Positions 46,600 through 58,564 of a DNA stretch of 64,000 nucleotides are shown here, piece by piece. The position numbers and the translations under genes were made by a program. The stretch is from assembly GCA_030765065.1 (NCBI GenBank), contig CM060990.1, positions 10,663,501-10,727,500 of the forward strand, written 5' to 3'. This DNA comes from Deroplatys truncata (taxonomy: Eukaryota > Arthropoda > Insecta > Mantodea > Mantidae). Each line of letters begins with the position of its first letter. The first letter of the stretch is position 1. Under the pieces are notes generated by a model. The model was not told the DNA's origin. It saw nothing but the letters and a program-made list of their open reading frames with translations, and did no database searches.

Positions 46600-47270
46600 T
46601 GGATGCTTGCCTCTGAAGCTTAGGCGAAGCTGTGTCCCTATCAATCAGAGTATCAATGAAGGATCAGCTTTCTGCTTAACAGAAGCTTCCACAGGTGATA
46701 ACAAACATGCAATTATCTCATCATCTTGCTCAACTAGGTGTTCTTGGAATTGCAACACCCGAAATCGATACAAGATGTCAGCATCGTGTTGCTTCTTTCC
46801 TGAACTTATAACAAATGGTGTAGTCAAATCTAGCTAGTCAACCTGTGAGTTCTTTCAAGTTATTCAAACAACACAAGGAATGATGATCAGAAATAATATG
46901 AACTTTGTACTCATAAACAAAAGTTCGAAAATGTGTAAGGCCAAACACAATGACCAGCAATTCTAACTCAGGAACATTGTGATTTCTTTCATATTTTGAA
47001 AGCGTCCTGGAAGTATAAGCAACAGATCTTCGAATATTATCAACTCGTAATAATATGCAGCCTACGTCTACACCACTGTCATGGGAATGCAGTTCAGCTT
47101 AAGTACCTGGAGAGTAAAGGGCCAAAACTGATGCACAAGACAAAGAATCCTTCAACCTTTGAAATACTGTTGTTGATCTGGGCCCCAAACAAAATCTTGA
47201 TTTTTAGTAGTCAGTGGAATCAGTGTGTGTGTTATGTATGCATAATTTTAACAAACTTCTTGTAGATATT
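46600..47270 (-). pseudogene. Gypsy-type RNase H region, broken
   Basis: Degrades RNA in the RNA:DNA hybrid. Visible are ERNHNVPELELLVIVFGLTHFR followed by VHIISDHHSLCCLNNLKELTG near 46830-47000, which match the Glu- and Asp-containing blocks of Gypsy RNase H (E in the helix, D in SDH). Downstream a frame at 46645-46827 keeps the linker towards integrase. A stop follows LKELTG. (Longer phrases are given here only as short blocks: NVPELELLVIVFGLTHFR; ISDHHSLCCL.). Confidence 0.75.
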
Positions 47271-48052
47271 GAAAAGTCCCAGAACCTTCCTAACATCCCT
47301 GTCATTTTTGGGCTAGGGGCGACTTCTGAATCACTGTGATTTTCTCTGGATCCGGTGAAACATCAGCTTTCGACACCTCAAAACCAAGGAGTTTAAATCT
47401 GTTCGTGTCAAAGAAACATTTTGATGGTTTAAGCTTGAGTTTGAATTCCTTTACGATTAAAAAGGCTTCCAGATTTTCCAACAGTGCTTCGACAGATTTT
47501 GCAAAGACTACAGTATAGTCCAGCTATGGGAAAGCCTTTTTGAATTTAAGATCCCCAATAATTTGTCTGCACAATAACTAAAGAATCTAGGGTCATTTGC
47601 AAGACCAAAACGTAATGCCTCAAATTCAAATTATCCATGATGTGTAACTAACGAAGTGTATTGTTTAGAGAGTTTTCCTCTATGGGGACTTGAAAATATG
47701 GTGATAAAAGGTGAAGTGAACAAAACCAAGTTGCATTGTTACGATAACTCAATAGATCATCTATACTGGGCAAGGGGGACGATGACGTGACTGTAACAGA
47801 ATTAACTTCCCTGTGGTCAGCACAGAACCTCATAGAGCCATATTTCATTTTGACAAGAACAACAGGTGAAGCCCAGGGTGATTCTGATTTCCTAATAATG
47901 CCTGCGTCTTGCATTTTCTTGACTTGTGTGATTATCCCTTTCTGTTTATGAGAAATTCTATAGGGTCGTTTATTAATTGGTTTTGGGTCAGAAACTTGAA
48001 TGTCAAATTTAGTAACGTTGGTGATGCCTAGATCTTGCAAGGAAGTTTGCAA
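47271..48052 (-). pseudogene. Gypsy-type reverse transcriptase, catalytic site altered
   Basis: N-terminal part is open from 48052 (INKRPYRISHKQ, SPWASPVVLVKMKYG, RFCADHREVNSVT, SLHLLSPYFQVP). The first catalytic Asp position reads CSLHLLSPY where LDLKSGY or similar is normal, so it is changed. The C-terminal part (47340-47525) reads LDYTVVFAKSVEALLENLEAF; the usual YLDD block is LDY here, so the second Asp is Tyr. A frame change separates the halves near 47640. It could not be active. Confidence 0.85.
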
Positions 48053-48129
48053 AGGTGTGAGTATTCTTTAGTAGCAATTGATTAATTAGCTCCTTCTGCA
48101 TATCTGTGAGATTATTATTGACATGAAAA

Positions 48130-48942
48130 TCAGAATTTTGAGCCCTTCAAGGGTGTAACATCCTGAGGCAAAATAGGAAAATGTTGTACAAAGGCAAAAT
48201 CTTGTACTTGTGCCAAAACTGTTTTAGCAAACAAAGTATTAGGTTCTGCTAAAGTATTGTGAACGGACAAAATAATCATTACCAGGGTGAGTGACCATTG
48301 AAGGAACTGAAACTTGCATTTTGTGCATAATACTTCAGTAAGGTTTGAACATAACACCATGACTGACTGCGACAACTGAACAGCAACATTACAAACCGAA
48401 AAAGGATGGAATTCTCGCATCATTTTTGACAAAAACCTTATTTGCTATCAGAGATATACCATTATCTGGTAACGGGTGAAAAGCTATGTCTGACGTTAGC
48501 AATGTATCATTAGGCACAATGGATGTGTTACAAATTGAACCATCAGATTCTTGAATTGCAATATTCTTAGTAGCATAATATATCACAACATGTTTGCTCA
48601 AAAAATCATTAGTATAAATTCATGAGCCAAGTCCTTCACAACCAAAACATCTTCCTGAAAATAAAAATTGTTAATACAAAAATCTATCATCATGTGGTAT
48701 GGTGAATCCAGTAATTTATTTCCTGTAGTGCGTAGCAAAATCTCAACACGTTGCAACTTAGTAATATACTTCACATGATCAGCATTTAGGATGATACCTG
48801 CAAAACCTGTGTCGAACAAAATTTGAATATTAGTATTCTTAACAACACTTGTGATCTGAAGTACATGACCTAAAAGGAGAGAAGTGTTTGAAACATTAGT
48901 AGCGAGTGATTGCTGAGGCTCTTCTGATGTTATGTGGGACAA
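48130..48942 (-). pseudogene. Gypsy-type aspartic protease region
   Basis: The frame 48598-48942 has NIQILFDTGFAGIILNADHV; DTG at 48805-48813 is the catalytic triad of a retroviral-type aspartic protease, preceded by hydrophobic residues as usual. The frame continues, after a shift, through 48389-48601 (RIPSFFGL, then further) and 48130-48432, the linker to reverse transcriptase. Cleavage of Gag-Pol is the known role of the family. Confidence 0.75.
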
Positions 48943-48979
48943 TTGAAGGCTTGAAACCGGACTTTTTTAGATAGGCGAG

Positions 48980-49940
48980 ATGGTTACTGCTGCCAACAAT
49001 TACGTGGTATATGCCCTGGCTTGTTACATCTGCAACAAAGAAAATCTGCATGCTGCTGGTCACTGGAATATGAGTGAGATGGGTTTTGTGTCCTTGGCAT
49101 CTGTGGGGGCTGTATTTCAATTGCCTGCAACTTTTGAAACTCATTTGTTAAGGAACCAACTTTATTTGATAACACAGTATCCACATCATGTGCAGGTAAT
49201 AGTGGCAATCGTGCAGTTGCTGGTGCTGGGAGAAAATTATTAGACATTGGCAAGGAGAGCTTATATCCAAGATCTAAAGTATCATTTAACTTGTTTGGGG
49301 CAAAATCAGATTATGTGTATGCTAAATATAATACTTAGCTTTGTCGAAAAGCTTGATTGCCTGTAAAATTTCAGCAACAAATTCTATGTGAAGAGGTAGA
49401 AGCATCCTAACCTATTGTGGTTTCAAACTGTTAAACAAATTCTTAATTTGTTCTAGCTGTGACATATCTGGGTTCGCCTGATCACATAAAGAGAGTGTAT
49501 CCACACATAACTAAGGGCATGTTCAGAATCTAATTGTACTCTTTGTCTAAGTATAATTTCCAAAAGTTCCCTTGGTGTGCAATTTGAAAAGCTGCAACAA
49601 AAGCTGCTTTTAAAAGATTCCAATCATAGTGTGTATTTCTATGACAAAAAATGTCATACCAAGACAAAGGGCTACCTTTTAAGTAGTAAGGGAAAATATG
49701 AGAACAAGATACAATTTAGAAGTATACTTCACATTTTACCAAATAGACAGGTATGAAAGATTTTATATTTTAAAATTTGAAAATCAATTTACTGCACAGT
49801 GACAAACTGGGAGGTAAGATGGCGGCATTCCTTAACATAGCGCGGCTGGTCTACACACATGGAGAGCACATCGCTAGTAGACAAAGAACATTTTTCAGCA
49901 ATATTTAGCGCCTCGCCTGATGTCATGATATCCACTATAC
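48980..49940 (-). pseudogene. Gypsy-type gag with CCHC zinc knuckle
   Basis: Begins near 49924 with MTSGEALNIAEKCSLSTSDV or at an ATG at 49995 just inside the LTR. The C-terminal frame 48984-49253 ends FLCCRCNKPGHIPRNCW: C-x2-C-x4-H-x4-C, the nucleic-acid-binding knuckle of gag nucleocapsids, at 48985-49035. The middle (49260-49790) is broken by stops. The protease frame overlaps the end out of phase, as expected for frameshifted gag-pol or from decay. Confidence 0.8.
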
Positions 49941-50486
49941 TTGTAATTAGTTTCTCCTTCATTTCCCCCTTCCTAGTGAACATGACTGGGGACATAACTC
50001 AATACAAAGGAAAACATGACAAAAGGATCTACATTATAACTGGGAATTGTTCCAAATAACACTCGAAGTTTACGTAATTCCAACTATATGATATACATTA
50101 TCAAACATTACATGTTAATGAGAGTATTACATACCTGAAAATGAAAACAGAATTTAGAATGCACTACAACTGGTTTACTTGCCAGGGAGTGTAGTAATCA
50201 CATGCTGTTCGTTTAGCTCTCCTATACTATCCTAGCTAACAGATGTGTTCCCCCGTACCACAGCTTAGCCCCACTACTTACTACCATAGCTAATCCCGCG
50301 TGACCACTTGAACTAGCCTATAAAATCTGAATAATTGTTTTAACGATTACATGAGCACTTCCCCAGCTTCTAAGACAAAAGTGACAATTATTTATTATGT
50401 AACTTATTTGTGCATTGTTCAACCTCTTGTATCAAAGATACTGCAAGAGCGTGGTATAGTTAATATAAAATCATGTAACTGCCACA
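49941..50486 (-). repeat. 5' LTR of the Gypsy-type element
   Basis: Minus strand begins TGTGGCAGTTACATG at 50486; homologous over its length to 43063-43616. The inner edge is placed at TGTAATTAG (plus strand) near 49941. No clear tRNA-complementary primer site was recognised next to it. Confidence 0.85.
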
Positions 50487-51125
50487 GTTTCATAAAATTG
50501 CCCTGGAAAATAATACTGATAAATACCAATGTGGTCCCGCACTTGAGGTCTTCTAAATTATAACGTCCTAAGTAGATAACTGGAGAAATAATACTTGCAT
50601 TCTTGACCAATAACATGATTAAATATTTGGGTTCCAATTACTATGATTCACTTTTATTGACACAGTCAGTTGTACGCAATGTTTTAAAAAGAGTTAAAAT
50701 TCATTGGCATTATTCCACCTTCAAACCTTTAACACCTTAGATCCTACAACTGCGCTAATTTCATATACCAGTTTCAACCATTCCTTTTAAATGAGCAACA
50801 GACAAATGAATTATATCTGTTCTGAAAGAATCTCTTCAGCTACCGTCATATACACCAGACAGCATGATTTACACCAAAAACAAAAGTATATAGAGGTCTT
50901 GGAAAGCCTTCATGCAACACATTAATGCCGGTAAGATAGTGTGAAGATCCGCAGATATTCACATAAACATCTGTCGTGATTTATCGAACAGGAGCTTGAT
51001 TTGTCAGCCATCGCGGAACGCTTACACAGAAAGCTAAGAAAACAACTGAGGGAGAGTGAGTCTCAATCCTTAGAAATTGAAGAAAACGTCAGAGCTATGC
51101 ACTTCGGAACTGATAAGAGTAGCAT
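50487..51125. other. unassigned DNA
   Basis: Nothing recognised. Confidence 0.4.
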
Positions 51126-51129
51126 ATTA

Positions 51130-52270
51130 TAGGGGAGTTTGGCTCACTTTTTGCGTTTATATGGGAAAGGAAAGGAAAAACGAGGGTAGATGCTACGGTT
51201 CAAGGAGGAAAATGCATTTATATGGGAGAGATAGGGAATACCAGAGCTGATGCTAGGCTAGACAGATGCTGAAGGAGGGAGGGATACGCTTTATGGAAAG
51301 ATATAGGGAATACGAGTAGAGATCCGTGGGAGAGTAGGGGGCTGAAGGAGAAGCAATGCTCTTTATATGAGAGAGGTGGGGGAATACGAGGAGAGGTGCT
51401 AGTCTAGACAGAGGTTGAGGAGTACAGTATGCGATTATATGCGCAATATATGGGAAACGGGGAGAGATGCTAGGCTAGACAGATATTGAAAAAGGGGAAT
51501 GGAGGTTTATACAGGTGAGGTAGGAAACCAAGGAGAGATGCTGGGCTAGACAGATGCTGAAGGAGGAAGGGATATGCTTTATACGGAAGAGATTGGGAAT
51601 ACGAGGAGAGATGCCAGACTAGACAGGGGTTGAAGGGTAGAATATGACTTTATATGCGAGAGATAGCAAACGGAGGAGAGGTATTAGGCTAGGAGGGTTT
51701 GAATGGCAGAGTATGCCTTCATATGGGAAGACGATGAAAACGATGGGAGTAGTTAGGTTGGAGGAACGTTCAAGGAGGAAAATGCGTTTATATGGAAGAG
51801 ATAGGGAAAACTACAAGAGATCCAAGGTAGAGCAGAGCTGAAGGAGAGAAACGCCCGTTATATGATAGAGGTAGCGAAAACGAGGAGAGGTAGTAGGTTA
51901 TACAGAGGTTCAAGAGTAGGATATATGTTTATGTGTGGGAAGATATGGGAAAAACGGAGAGATATCCTATGCTAGGAGAGAGGGCAATGCGCTTTATATG
52001 AGCGAGGATTACGAGGAGAGGTGCTAGTCTAGACAGGGGTTGAGGAATAGAGTATGCGTTTATATGGAGAATATATGGGAAACGTCGAGAGATGTTAAGC
52101 TAGACATACTGCAGGAGGGGAATGTTGGTTTATACAGGTGAGGTAGAAACCAAGGAGAGATGCTAGGCTAGACAGATAATGAAGGAGGGAGGGATATGCT
52201 TTATATGGAAGAGATAGGGGAAACGTGGAGAGATACAAGGATAGACAGAGTTAAAGCAGGAAGAGGTTTA
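51130..52270. repeat. degenerate ~70 bp purine-rich minisatellite, about 16 copies
   Basis: TTTATATGGGAGAGATAGGG-like blocks recur about every 60-75 bp (near 51155, 51216, 51290, 51360, 51434, 51510, 51577, 51650, 51720, 51785, 51855 and on), each followed by GAGGAGAGATGCTAGGCTAG and ACAGATGCTGAAGGAGG. Copies are strongly diverged. Marked purine strand bias. Noncoding. Confidence 0.85.
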
Positions 52271-52964
52271 GGCCACAAAGCCACCGTCAGTTAAAGTTTA
52301 CAAATGCTTTGACACCCTTTGGAGGTATTTTTTCGACACTGAGGGCGACGTTCGCCCCGGCGCTGAAGTTCTTAAACATCTGTGTCAATCAGGTAATGTT
52401 CGTCCATGTATAACATCATCTAACATTATTGAGAAAAAAAATCAATGATTTATACTGCTAACGTCCCGGCATCGGGCCTCTAAAGGGTTGCACGCAGACC
52501 CTCGATCGAAATACCCCGCCTCGTGTGTTTTATTGATTAATGTAACTAAGTGTATATGTAGGGTAAACCGGTTAGTATCATAAGTGTTCATGGTAATTCA
52601 GAGCAGCAATTCGTACCAGAGCTTTTGCATGTAATCTTCAAATCATTCGGGTAGAATGTACGGTGTTTAAGGCATTTTAACAGATAATTCAGGTAGCGTC
52701 ATAGGTATTCACGGTAATATACACAGTAATTAGATTACAAACATTTCTCATCCAACGTTACAACACTTTAATTTACTTTTCTCTAAATCTTACAAACTTG
52801 TTATATGTTAAACAGTTAATATGCGAGACGGAGAGGGATAAACTGCATATTGGTTTACAGTGAACGTATATAGAAGTATTCTAAACTAAACCCACACCGA
52901 ATGCCCTAAACTATCCCTACCTTGACTTCTCATTGTCTATTTAATCCTATTATCGTCTAACCTA
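52271..52964. other. unassigned DNA
   Basis: A 60-codon plus-strand stretch near 52290-52445 (VYKCFDTLWRYFFDTEGDV...) stays open in GC-richer sequence but is unrecognised. Otherwise AT-rich with nothing to report. Confidence 0.35.
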
Positions 52965-53367
52965 AACAACGTAACAAGACGTTACAATACGTAACATAAC
53001 CGCATGACAGGACGTCACACTACGTAACGTAAGCACGTAACCACCTGTCAAGACGTAACGTAACTACGTAACAAGACGTAACACTACGTAACATTAGCAC
53101 GCAACCACGTGGCAAGACGTAGCCCTTGCGTAACATAAGCAGGTAACTACGTGAAAAGACGTAAAATGCGTAAAATAAGCACGTAACAAGATGTAATGTA
53201 ACCCACAAACGTAACCACGTGACAGGACGTAACACCACGTAACAAGACGTAACAGCAATTGCAAACCATGGAAATACATACATTATACAAATGCAGTTAC
53301 TTTGTTCATTTTGTTTTCATTTTTTACATCGGTCTTAACAAACCTTTGTCCCTTAATATTGTAAAAT

Positions 53368-53428
<61 letters not shown>

Positions 53429-53715
53429 CTTTAATAAGAATTTTTTAAAACTCTATTTTAAAACGTATCATAACCACGTGACACAGCATAACCTAGCCAC
53501 GTAACAAGACGTCTCACTACCTAACATAAACACGTAACCACGTGACAAGACGTAACCAACATAACGGTCATGTAACCACGCGTCATATATGTAACCAAGT
53601 AACAAGGCATAACAACACGTAGCAACCATGTAACCAAGTAACATGACGTAACACCCTATGGCATGACGTAACCAGAAACATAACAAGACGTAACACCGCC
53701 ACGTCACCAGGGATA
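52965..53715. repeat. ACGTAAC-rich degenerate tandem repeat
   Basis: Built from ACGTAAC, CACGTGACAAGACGTAAC and CATAAGCACGTAACC blocks, with several CACGTG palindromes, on both sides of a (TA)n run at 53375-53428. The same block set resumes after 53460, so the TA run and about 200 bp split one array. Open frames in it are chance. Confidence 0.85.
53375..53428. repeat. (TA)n microsatellite
   Basis: About 27 uninterrupted TA units. Confidence 0.95.
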
Positions 53716-54017
53716 ACCTCGAGTATCTTTTAGTGAAATTGCGGCGTTTTATTAAGATTTTATTATTTCAGAGTCTTAATTGAAAGATTTACGTTAACAT
53801 ACCTTTATTTTAGTTCGTTGTAAGCGCCTATCTCCTTTATCTAAGCTTGAGACTAGCACTAGGATTGCTCCTAATGGCAGGGTTAACGCCTCCGCTCCCA
53901 TCTTATTCTTCTTTCTTCATCATGTGTATGCTAGTTGTATACACAGCACACGGTAAACTTCAATTTTTTAAGATTGTAGACTCGCAGAGAAAATCTTCAT
54001 TTTCGGCTTACATTCTT
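53716..54017. other. short stretch between array and polymerase stop
   Basis: No further gene after the polymerase C-terminus on the minus strand; no terminal repeat of a Polinton recognised. Confidence 0.4.
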
Positions 54018-57000
54018 TTAAGCACTGTTTGTAATACAATAATGTTCATACGCATATGTAGTTATTACATCCTCAACAATAACTCGTTTATCATCAAAAG
54101 GAGTCAATGTGATTTTATTCACTTGCACTGTGGCAAGTGCATGCTGTCGTGACAGAATCAGATTCAGGGGCGTTCTTATTATTTCTCTGGTTTTAAGACA
54201 GTCAGTATAGCCCTGAAATGTGAGGTACTGCTTAATACCACTCCGTTTTATGCCTTTAATCTTTTTTATCATTGAGCCGTGCATATCTAGTGCATACATT
54301 TTAGGTGGTAGTCCGACAAAGCGCTGGATGATTCTCCCATTAGGCTCATCTTTAAATTTCCCCAACATTTTATTGATCAGAGTAGAGTAACATATATGGT
54401 TGACAGGGTAATCAGCTCTATCCAGGTGTTCCAAAAAACGTAGCTTGCCCTGTTACACATCTTCAGTTGTCAAACGATGAATGAACGATTCAGTGTCCAT
54501 ATATATAAGCTTCAGGTTTTTGGATCCATAATATGGCAGCAACACATGATAATGATAGTGGAACATTAATGTCTTGGAGATGTCCAACACACTCATACCG
54601 ATGTATATAGGTTTGTTGAATACGATCTGTTGCGAGGCCATATGTACATCTTCTAGATTAACAGCACAAATAGTCCTATTGATAAACGCGGGCTTAGCGA
54701 TCAGCTTTTCAAGGGTCTGCTCATTTTTAACCAGTCGTATATCCATACGGTTACGTAGGTTCTCCATAGTTTTTCCAAGCACGCCGTTGTTAAACAGTTT
54801 GTTGAGATCCTTCTTGAATCATTTGCAGGCTGTTGTCGCAGCCTATTGTTGAATTCCATATAAGGTTTTAATAACTATGACTTTTGGAATTGTAGCACAC
54901 GATGAATTTTTGTTAGTCGTAGTCCATGATTAAGTGCCTGCTTCAAAGCCATGTAATGTACTACATACTTCTTTCGAGGTCCAGGATGGAGTATCAGTTT
55001 CTTTGTACTTAGGTCCTTAGGCTTCATACACTCAGGCAGGAAAGGCAGGTCGTTGTGCAGATCGTGAAGTTGTGCAGGATATTCGATGTCGACTTCTAAT
55101 ATATAAACATGAGGATCATCTTCTTGTAGTGTATCTAAGTCGATTTTTTCAGATGACACCCACTCAAATCCACCATAAGGGAGGGCGTTGCATATGGCCC
55201 AACCATATTGGTTATTGGCGTCCTCATATGTAATAAATTGGGCTGGTCTCGACGGATCATACTTCACCATGTAGGCGTTGTTTGCTTCGGCATATCGGTG
55301 GGAAAGTTGACATAAACCTCCTCTTATGCCGGATTCCACCATGAGTAATTGGTCATAATCCTGTAACAATTCCAGCTGAATTCCAGTATACAGCAACATG
55401 GCGTCCCATGTAACTCCTGGGGAGGTGAAATAATGGGCAGGGTCGACTTTGTGTGTTTTGAGGGTTTGATCTCTAAATGTATCAAAGACATCAGCTAGAA
55501 GAACATCAGAGATTAAGTAGAGGTCACTGTACTCGCCCAGGCTTCTTACATTAAACAGCTCCCATATATTTCTAGCATGATTGTAGTCAGCATCACTAAC
55601 TTCTTCTTCATTTAATCTATTGTAGAAAGAGTCCTTAGGAGGCAAGCGGGTTTCGTTCAAAATACCCCATGACGTGTCCTAATCATAGGGAAATGCACCC
55701 ACATGAGTCATGAATTTCAACTTGTCTTCTACGAAATGTTTCAGGGTACAATGTTAGATTTTTCAGCAGCTTATTCAGGCTTATACTGAGAAACCGAAGC
55801 TTTATATCTACTACTTACTTGGATGATGATATATAGTTTTCTTCAGAGCTAGGAATTACTTCCACCCGCTCAATTGTACATCCCAGCTCCTTAACAATGA
55901 AGTGTGAGTCATACCCACTGAGATTGTGCATGAAGACGAATATATCTAGCTGCTTTGCAGGCTAAATTACATTCATTATGTAGACTTCCACGATATTCTC
56001 CAGTGATGTGGTCATGGTCACGTACCTTGAAGTTCTCTTCAGTAAAGCGTTTTCCACACAAGTAGCATACTGTAGAGGAGTTGAGATCCATCTGCTGTTG
56101 ATCTGTAAGTTTCAGAGGTATGACAGATTTGTATATATTATTAATTTCCTTTCCAGGGAACGGCAGGTATTTCATAAACTTCTGAGCAGCATCAACACCA
56201 CGATATACATAGAGATGCTTAGGAAGACCAGTTTCCAGGTGTTCAGCGTCAGATGACGGTTTAATGTAAACGCAGAAACTCACAGGTACATGCTCCTGAA
56301 AAGGGATTGTATATTAAGTTTAGGATTGGGTATACATGTATGAGATGGGGCGAGAATGCTTTCAAGTCTGCATAGATGACGTAAGGTAGTTTCAAAATTC
56401 TCCCAAATTTTTTTTAATTGTACAATTGATTTCTCCTTTGTAGGCATAACTACCCTTGCAACAACATGTTGATTACATATGGTTGCATGTTCTTGTAGTT
56501 TTTCCAGCCCACTTTGTCCGCACTGATCATCAAAATGTGTAAAACAACGCTTACAGATATAAACACGTTCCTTATGCTTTGTTTTCTGACGTCGAATAAG
56601 TTTATCAAAATTCTTTATATGAACGTAGTGATGGTTCCCACGACTGTCACTCAGTTGTAGGAGGTCACGTTTGTCAGGTGGCTCAGTCTCAACGACCTTA
56701 ATTGGATACGCTTTATGCTTCTCATCCGGGCCGTAAACGTTGATAAACATCCTGTTAAGCTTCTCAAATTTAGATATTTCAGAAAGTGGAGTTGGATAAG
56801 AAACACAGCTGAAGTCATAATTATTTTGAAGTAGCTTATATTTGCTCACCCGTAGCGCATTTTTCTCAACGAATTTGGCTAAAACAGAATTCGTAAAGCA
56901 TAGCTCATCAGCTAAATTCTGGATGTTAATGCAGACTTCTGTTGCTTCAACGGATGAAGGCAGGGGTATACAGCTACTTTCTCGTAGCGGATTGTACTTG

Positions 57001-57636
57001 TTAATACGAATACGAACCCCTTCTACAGCAAGCAGAGCCCAGTTGCTGCCCTTAATTTGTGATTCCTACATTTCAGTAACCAACTTCTTCATTTTCGTCT
57101 CCAGTATAGAGTCCAGATCCGTTTCTAGGAAAACAGCTTGATTCCGGGTTTTAATGTTTTGTCGCAGGTTTCCCCGATACTGTTAACAAATCAACCCTCA
57201 GCCAGCGGATTAATATTCACACTCTTTTGAATACCAAGCTCTTTATTTACAGCCTGTATTATCCGCTGTTCTGCCTCATGCAGGTACATATTTAGGTCCT
57301 TTGTTGACTCACAGCGTAAAAAATATGATTTCAAGCGTCCATTGAATGAAGTTTTATATTATTTCATATCAGAGCTGTCCATTGTAGATAATAAGTCTTG
57401 TTTAGTGGGTTCTAATCTACGTTTCTTCTCAGGCCTGTTTATTTCGAATGCTTTTTCGTGTCGCCGACACTTAATACTGTGTTTGAAGGATACATTACAA
57501 TATTTACACTTGAAGAGGTTCTTACAACGTAGCTCATGCGTCTTATATCATACCCACGTAGAAATGTCTTTCAACATTTACCACAAGAATATCCTGATGC
57601 ACTAGGAATGATATCCTTGTCTGAGGACTTATTCAT
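54018..57636 (-). pseudogene. Family B DNA polymerase of Maverick/Polinton type, left copy, broken
   Basis: Replicative, protein-primed-type polymerase of a self-replicating element. From the ATG at 57636: cysteine-rich finger start (GYSCGKC), then CRRH-type finger near 57455-57600; INKYNPLR-type conserved segment near 56985-57010; a segment with CKRCFTHFDDQC at 56510-56560; Exo I region at 56358-56380; a recombination-endonuclease-VII-like knuckle (CYLCGKRF, VRDHDHITGEYRG, HNECN) at 55960-56070; Exo II HNLSGYDSHFI at 55893-55930; Exo III-like YLISDVLLADVF near 55510-55545; motif A EDANNQYGWA near 55190-55225; motif B region GKTMENLRNRM near 54740-54785; motif C YMDTES near 54490-54515; and the thumb/C-terminal FVGLPPKMYALD. 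Length (about 1200 codons) is near complete. Lesions: TGA in the first finger, TAA 57359-57361, TGA 57191-57193, TAG 57066-57068, a one-base loss before the last of these, a one-base loss in Exo I, frameshift near 55945, a stop near 54875 and others. Homologous, inverted copy at 61403-64000. Confidence 0.93.
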
Positions 57637-57660
57637 CTTTGTTCTTGGTATAATAAGGTG

Positions 57661-58210
57661 TTAATCCTTCTTAATGGAAATGTAGACCACTTCACCTTGA
57701 TAACACTTTAGAAAACCGATTAGTTTCTGAGAGAACAACGATGTTGACACCTCAGAGTTAATTAGCAGAATAAAGTCGAATGCCCAAGTTCGCCCTATTA
57801 ATAGACGAGTTACAAACCTTTTTAGATCAATTATATAGCGTATCAATCCTTCTTCAAGGAAATGTACGTCTCTTCATCTTGATAACACTTTAGAAGACCG
57901 ATTATTTTCTGAGAGAACAACGATGTTGACACCTCAGAGTTAATTAGCAAAGTGAAGTCAAATGCTCGAGATCAGCCTATTTATAGAGAAGGCACGAACC
58001 CTTTTTAGATCATTTGTATGGCGTAGTAATCCTTCTTCTAGGAAATGTACACCTCTTCACCTTGATAACACTTTAGAAAGCCGATTATTTTTCTGAGAGA
58101 ACAACGATATTGACACGTCGGAGCTAATTAGCAGAATGAAATCCAATGCCCGAAATAGCCCTATTTATAGAGGAGCTACGAACCTCTTTAGATCAATTAT
58201 ATACTGAATT
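57661..58210 (-). promoter_or_regulatory. three 182 bp tandem units with TATA-like boxes upstream of the left polymerase
   Basis: AATCCTTCTT recurs at about 57664, 57846 and 58029, a period near 182 bp. Read towards the gene each unit contains a TATA-like box: CTATAAATAGGG (58159-58170), CTATAAATAGGC (57975-57986) and the weaker TATTAATAGGG (57792-57803). About 20 bp downstream of the box follow ATTGGATTTCATT-type sequence (initiator-like) and CTGCTAATTA. The nearest unit lies within about 170 bp of the start codon. A repeated promoter is the natural reading but no transcript evidence is available. Confidence 0.6.
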
Positions 58211-58564
58211 TTAATACTAAAACGGTAATTAAGCGTCTAAACTCTTATATTTCAATTCGTGCTACACTGATGTTCGGGTGATTCCGTATGTCTTTGCACA
58301 TGTTCGGGTGCATAGTTGAAGTGAACGCGTCTTTGTATTCGTAGGCCTTCGTATAGCTTCGGGTGCTTAGAGTGAGTAAGCGAAGTATTGCGAGGATGTA
58401 TGTATTGTTCGTTGGTGTTAGGGCGTCTCTTTAAATGTTCGGATGCTTAGAGTAAGTGTTTGCGAGGTCTCATGAATTGTTCGATGGTCTTCGTGCAAAT
58501 TCGGGTGCTTGTCTCGTGAGGGTGATGAACGATTCGTCAACCGAGCAGGGGCAAGTATCCTTGA
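58211..58564 (-). repeat. short TTCGGGTGC repeats, left arm
   Basis: TTCGGGTG or TTCGGATG occurs at least six times, often followed by CTTAGAGTAAGT and GCGAGG. The mirrored sequence (CACCCGAA) is at 60540-60840. Noncoding; belongs to the duplicated upstream region. Confidence 0.75.

Larger units (their letters stand above)
43063..50486 (-). mobile_element. Ty3/Gypsy-type LTR retrotransposon, 7.4 kb, degenerate
   Basis: Order on the minus strand: 5' LTR, gag with zinc knuckle, protease, reverse transcriptase, RNase H, integrase, a 2 kb 3' region, polypurine tract, 3' LTR. PR-RT-RH-IN is the Gypsy order. The two LTRs are clearly homologous but differ at about one position in ten in a ~105 bp stretch compared by eye, so the insertion is old. 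Reading frames are broken at several places. Target duplications were not identified because the inner LTR edges are uncertain by some 25 bp. Confidence 0.9.

Noticed and set aside
57661..58210. Reading the 182 bp units as long terminal repeats
   Set aside because: They are directly adjacent tandem copies on one side of the gene only, without TG...CA ends.
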